Part shown: piece after piece, positions 5,814 to 7,223 of the stretch
Layout: each line of letters starts with the position of its first letter
Position numbering within the stretch: position 1 is the first letter of the stretch
From: Anaerolineae bacterium
GTDB lineage: Bacteria > Chloroflexota > Anaerolineae > Anaerolineales > Villigracilaceae
Reading direction: 5' to 3'
Length of the DNA stretch: 7,223 nucleotides
Assembly: GCA_017303735.1 (NCBI GenBank)
Contig: JAFLCF010000210.1
Coordinates: 1 to 7,223, forward strand
Position numbers and translations under genes: made by a program
Notes under the pieces: generated by a model
What the model saw: only the letters and a program-made list of their open reading frames with translations
What the model was told of the DNA's origin: nothing
Databases searched by the model: none

Positions 5814-5867
5814 CGTTTGGCAAAATAAAGCATATGATGAACCAAAAGAAATAAGGAATAAGGAAAA

Positions 5868-6215
5868 ATGTCCGGAGAACCTCTTCATATCACAGACGAA
5901 TCGTTTGAAAAAGTTGTCATGCAATCTGAACTTCCCGTAATCGTGGATTTTTGGGCGCCATGGTGCAACCCCTGTAAAATGATCGCCCCTACATTGGATA
6001 AACTTGCTAAAGAATTGGATGGCAAGATTGTCATCGCGAAAGTCAATACGGATGACCATGCGCAATGGATGCAAAAGTTTGGCATTCAAGGCATACCGAC
6101 CCTTCTGTTCGTTTCGAATGGCAAGGTGGTTCACCGTCAGGTTGGCGCTCTTCCTGAAAAAATGTTGCGTGATGTGGTAACTCAATTCATGGAAGTTGCC
6201 GGGCAGCAAGCCTAA
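5868..6215 (+). CDS. Thioredoxin with a CNPC active site (115 aa)
   Basis: This is a single-domain cytoplasmic thioredoxin that reduces disulfides in target proteins and is normally recharged by thioredoxin reductase. The fold markers are complete: VIVDFWAPWC with the buried acid Asp27, the redox pair Cys33/Cys36, the charge-pair lysine Lys58 in KVNTDD, and the cis-proline in GIPT (Pro77). The active site reads W-C-N-P-C-K where the common form is W-C-G-P-C-K. Replacing Gly with Asn between the cysteines can shift redox potential and partner choice. There is no signal peptide. The start at 5868 follows two AAGGA-like ribosome-binding sites in tandem (5853-5856 and 5860-5864). A lipoprotein gene begins 16 bases after the stop, so the two are likely co-transcribed. 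The family is certain; assignment as the main trxA cannot be made from this window. Confidence 0.95.
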   Translation: MSGEPLHITDESFEKVVMQSELPVIVDFWAPWCNPCKMIAPTLDKLAKELDGKIVIAKVNTDDHAQWMQKFGIQGIPTLLFVSNGKVVHRQVGALPEKMLRDVVTQFMEVAGQQA

Positions 6216-6231
6216 ACGAGTTGAGCCGCAT

Positions 6232-6906
6232 ATGAAGAGGATTCTTTTTCTTTCGATTGCAGTAAGTTTATTGGTTGGTGCGTGTTTACCAGCCCTTCCT
6301 CAGTCACAAGAGAATCCGACTCCAGTCTCTGACGTTGACCTGCAAGGCACTGCGGCGGTGCTCTCGCAACAGACTCTGCAGGCGTTACCAACAGATACGT
6401 CTGTCCCAAGCTCGACACCCGTTCTCGTTACCCCATCGTTTACTGCCACACAGCCTACACCGACAGAGACTGTCAACCCGGTTTTGCTAACTCTGACGGC
6501 AACCCTCCTTGCAGGCACACCAACCCTTGGTACTGAAACAGCGATTACTGGTACTATTCAAACTACCACAGAGACGGTGGTTGCCAACGCATCCGCAACC
6601 CAAGGAACGCCTCAACCGCTTTCTTATGGGACGCTGCCTCCGACCCTTCCTTACGGCACCATTGATCTATTCAATAAATCGCATGTGGAAGTTTATATTT
6701 CCCTGCGCTGTGTTACGAAAGACGGATATGTCACCATTCTCGAATATCCTGTAAAACAGAATTTCAAAGTCAGTGCCCCGGCAGGCAAGTACACGTACGT
6801 CGCCTGGGTAGGCGGCAGACAATTCGATGGTAGTTTTACAATGGATGAGGATGGTTTTGTTACGATTACTTTCTTCAAGGAAAGAGTGAACGTAAAGAAA
6901 AACTAG
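6232..6906 (+). CDS. Lipoprotein with Thr/Pro-rich stalk and C-terminal beta domain (224 aa)
   Basis: A lipoprotein signal peptide is clear: MKR, hydrophobic core ILFLSIAVSLL, and lipobox VGAC with the lipidated cysteine at residue 18. Residues about 28-50 hold DVDLQGTAAVLSQQTLQAL, likely a short helix. About 50-135 is a low-complexity stalk rich in Thr, Pro, Ala and Ser with TPT/TET units. The last 80 or so residues look folded, with alternating beta strands (GTIDLFNKSHVEVYISLRC, APAGKYTYVAWVGGRQFDGSF, GFVTITFFKERV). I read it as a surface-exposed domain on a flexible stalk; its ligand is unknown. The start at 6232 was chosen because the signal peptide begins there; the upstream in-frame ATG at 6196 lies within the thioredoxin gene. 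Its ribosome-binding site is weak (GAG at 6223-6225), which fits coupling to the thioredoxin gene 16 bases upstream. Confidence 0.88.
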   Translation: MKRILFLSIAVSLLVGACLPALPQSQENPTPVSDVDLQGTAAVLSQQTLQALPTDTSVPSSTPVLVTPSFTATQPTPTETVNPVLLTLTATLLAGTPTLGTETAITGTIQTTTETVVANASATQGTPQPLSYGTLPPTLPYGTIDLFNKSHVEVYISLRCVTKDGYVTILEYPVKQNFKVSAPAGKYTYVAWVGGRQFDGSFTMDEDGFVTITFFKERVNVKKN

Positions 6907-6951
6907 TTTTCCTTGAATAGAATATTGAAATAAAATATGGAGAGAAAATAA

Positions 6952-7223
6952 ATGATCAAAAAGTTAATCCCCACTCTGGCGTTACTTGCTGTGCTCCTTG
7001 CAGCTTGTGGCGGTGAACCTGCGGCTCCGACGCTTTCTCCTGAAGAGGTACAAGGCACAGCTATTTCTGCGGCGTTCACAATGGTGGCACAAACCCAGGC
7101 GGCTGTTCCTACCAATACCCCCCTCCCCCCTACTGAAACTCCGAGCCCGACACCGCTGCCTACTTTTACTGCACTTCCCAGCCCCACTCCTGATTTTGCC
7201 TTGTTGCCTACTGCAACTCAAGC
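6952..7223 (+). CDS. Second lipoprotein with Thr/Pro-rich stalk, 3' end outside window
   Basis: The ATG at 6952 follows GGAGAG (6939-6944) with 7 bases of spacing, and the frame stays open to the window end (90 full codons). The signal peptide is MIKKLIPTLALLAVLLAAC, with the lipobox LAAC and lipidated cysteine at residue 19, followed by GGEPAAP. Then come TLSPEEVQGTAISAAFTMVAQTQAA and a stalk rich in TPxPT/PSPTP units. The order of parts, and the shared (D/E)-x-QGTA motif soon after the lipobox, match the preceding lipoprotein, so the two are probably paralogs from a tandem duplication. Any folded C-terminal domain lies beyond the window. The 45-base AT-rich gap before it holds no terminator, so it is probably in the same transcript. 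Confidence 0.85.
   Translation, partial: MIKKLIPTLALLAVLLAACGGEPAAPTLSPEEVQGTAISAAFTMVAQTQAAVPTNTPLPPTETPSPTPLPTFTALPSPTPDFALLPTATQ

Noticed and set aside
5834..5854. A six-codon ORF (MMNQKK) in the thioredoxin leader, possibly a leader peptide
   Set aside because: No ribosome-binding site, no run of regulatory codons, and no terminator or alternative hairpin follows it.
6907..6951. Separate promoter for the second lipoprotein gene (TTGAAT and TAAAAT)
   Set aside because: The two hexamers are only 12 bases apart, too close for a sigma-70 promoter, and the AT-rich gap makes chance matches likely.
6400..7200. Thr/Pro-rich repeats considered as a tandem DNA repeat or phase-variable tract
   Set aside because: The repetition is at the amino-acid level with varied codons; no exact DNA unit long enough for slippage is visible.

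Overview
The window looks like an ordinary chromosomal stretch of a moderately GC-balanced bacterium. It is most likely a member of the Chloroflexota, class Anaerolineae. That assignment is an inference. It rests on two tandem lipoproteins with long Thr/Pro-rich stalks, an NHL-type propeller, a small stand-alone RRM protein and a short FtsY without a large acidic domain. I see no mobile element, CRISPR array, rRNA or tRNA. No gene-free stretch exceeds about 220 bases.

Layout. Positions 1-991 hold the 3' end of an NHL/beta-propeller protein followed by a 95-residue membrane protein, probably co-transcribed. Positions 992-1574 hold a small RRM RNA-binding protein with a roughly 190-nt leader that may be structured, closed by a strong intrinsic terminator. 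Positions 1657-2736 encode a luciferase-like (LLM) flavin-dependent oxidoreductase. Positions 2853-3731 hold a two-S1-domain protein behind the best promoter in the window (TTGACG-17-TATAAT, with an inverted repeat over the -35), ending at an 18-bp-stem terminator shared with the convergent operon. On the minus strand, ftsY (5759-4845) and prfB (4838-3749) form a tight operon. prfB carries a classic RF2 programmed +1 frameshift (CTT TGA C), so its N-terminal 22 residues lie in another frame. Divergent from ftsY on the plus strand, positions 5868-7223 hold a thioredoxin with a CNPC active site, then two paralogous lipoproteins, the last cut by the window end.

How the genes fit together. Several products serve gene expression and protein export: RRM protein, S1-domain protein, release factor 2 and the SRP receptor FtsY. 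Thioredoxin and the lipoproteins form a separate redox/cell-envelope group. The intergenic region 5760-5867 appears to carry back-to-back divergent promoters; the ftsY -10 sits so close to its ATG that ftsY may be translated from a leaderless mRNA. I did not find a convincing unknown system. The most useful points are the RF2 recoding site, with a small hairpin covering its Shine-Dalgarno-like element, the possible leaderless ftsY, the inverted repeats at the S1-gene promoter, and the tandem lipoprotein paralogs.
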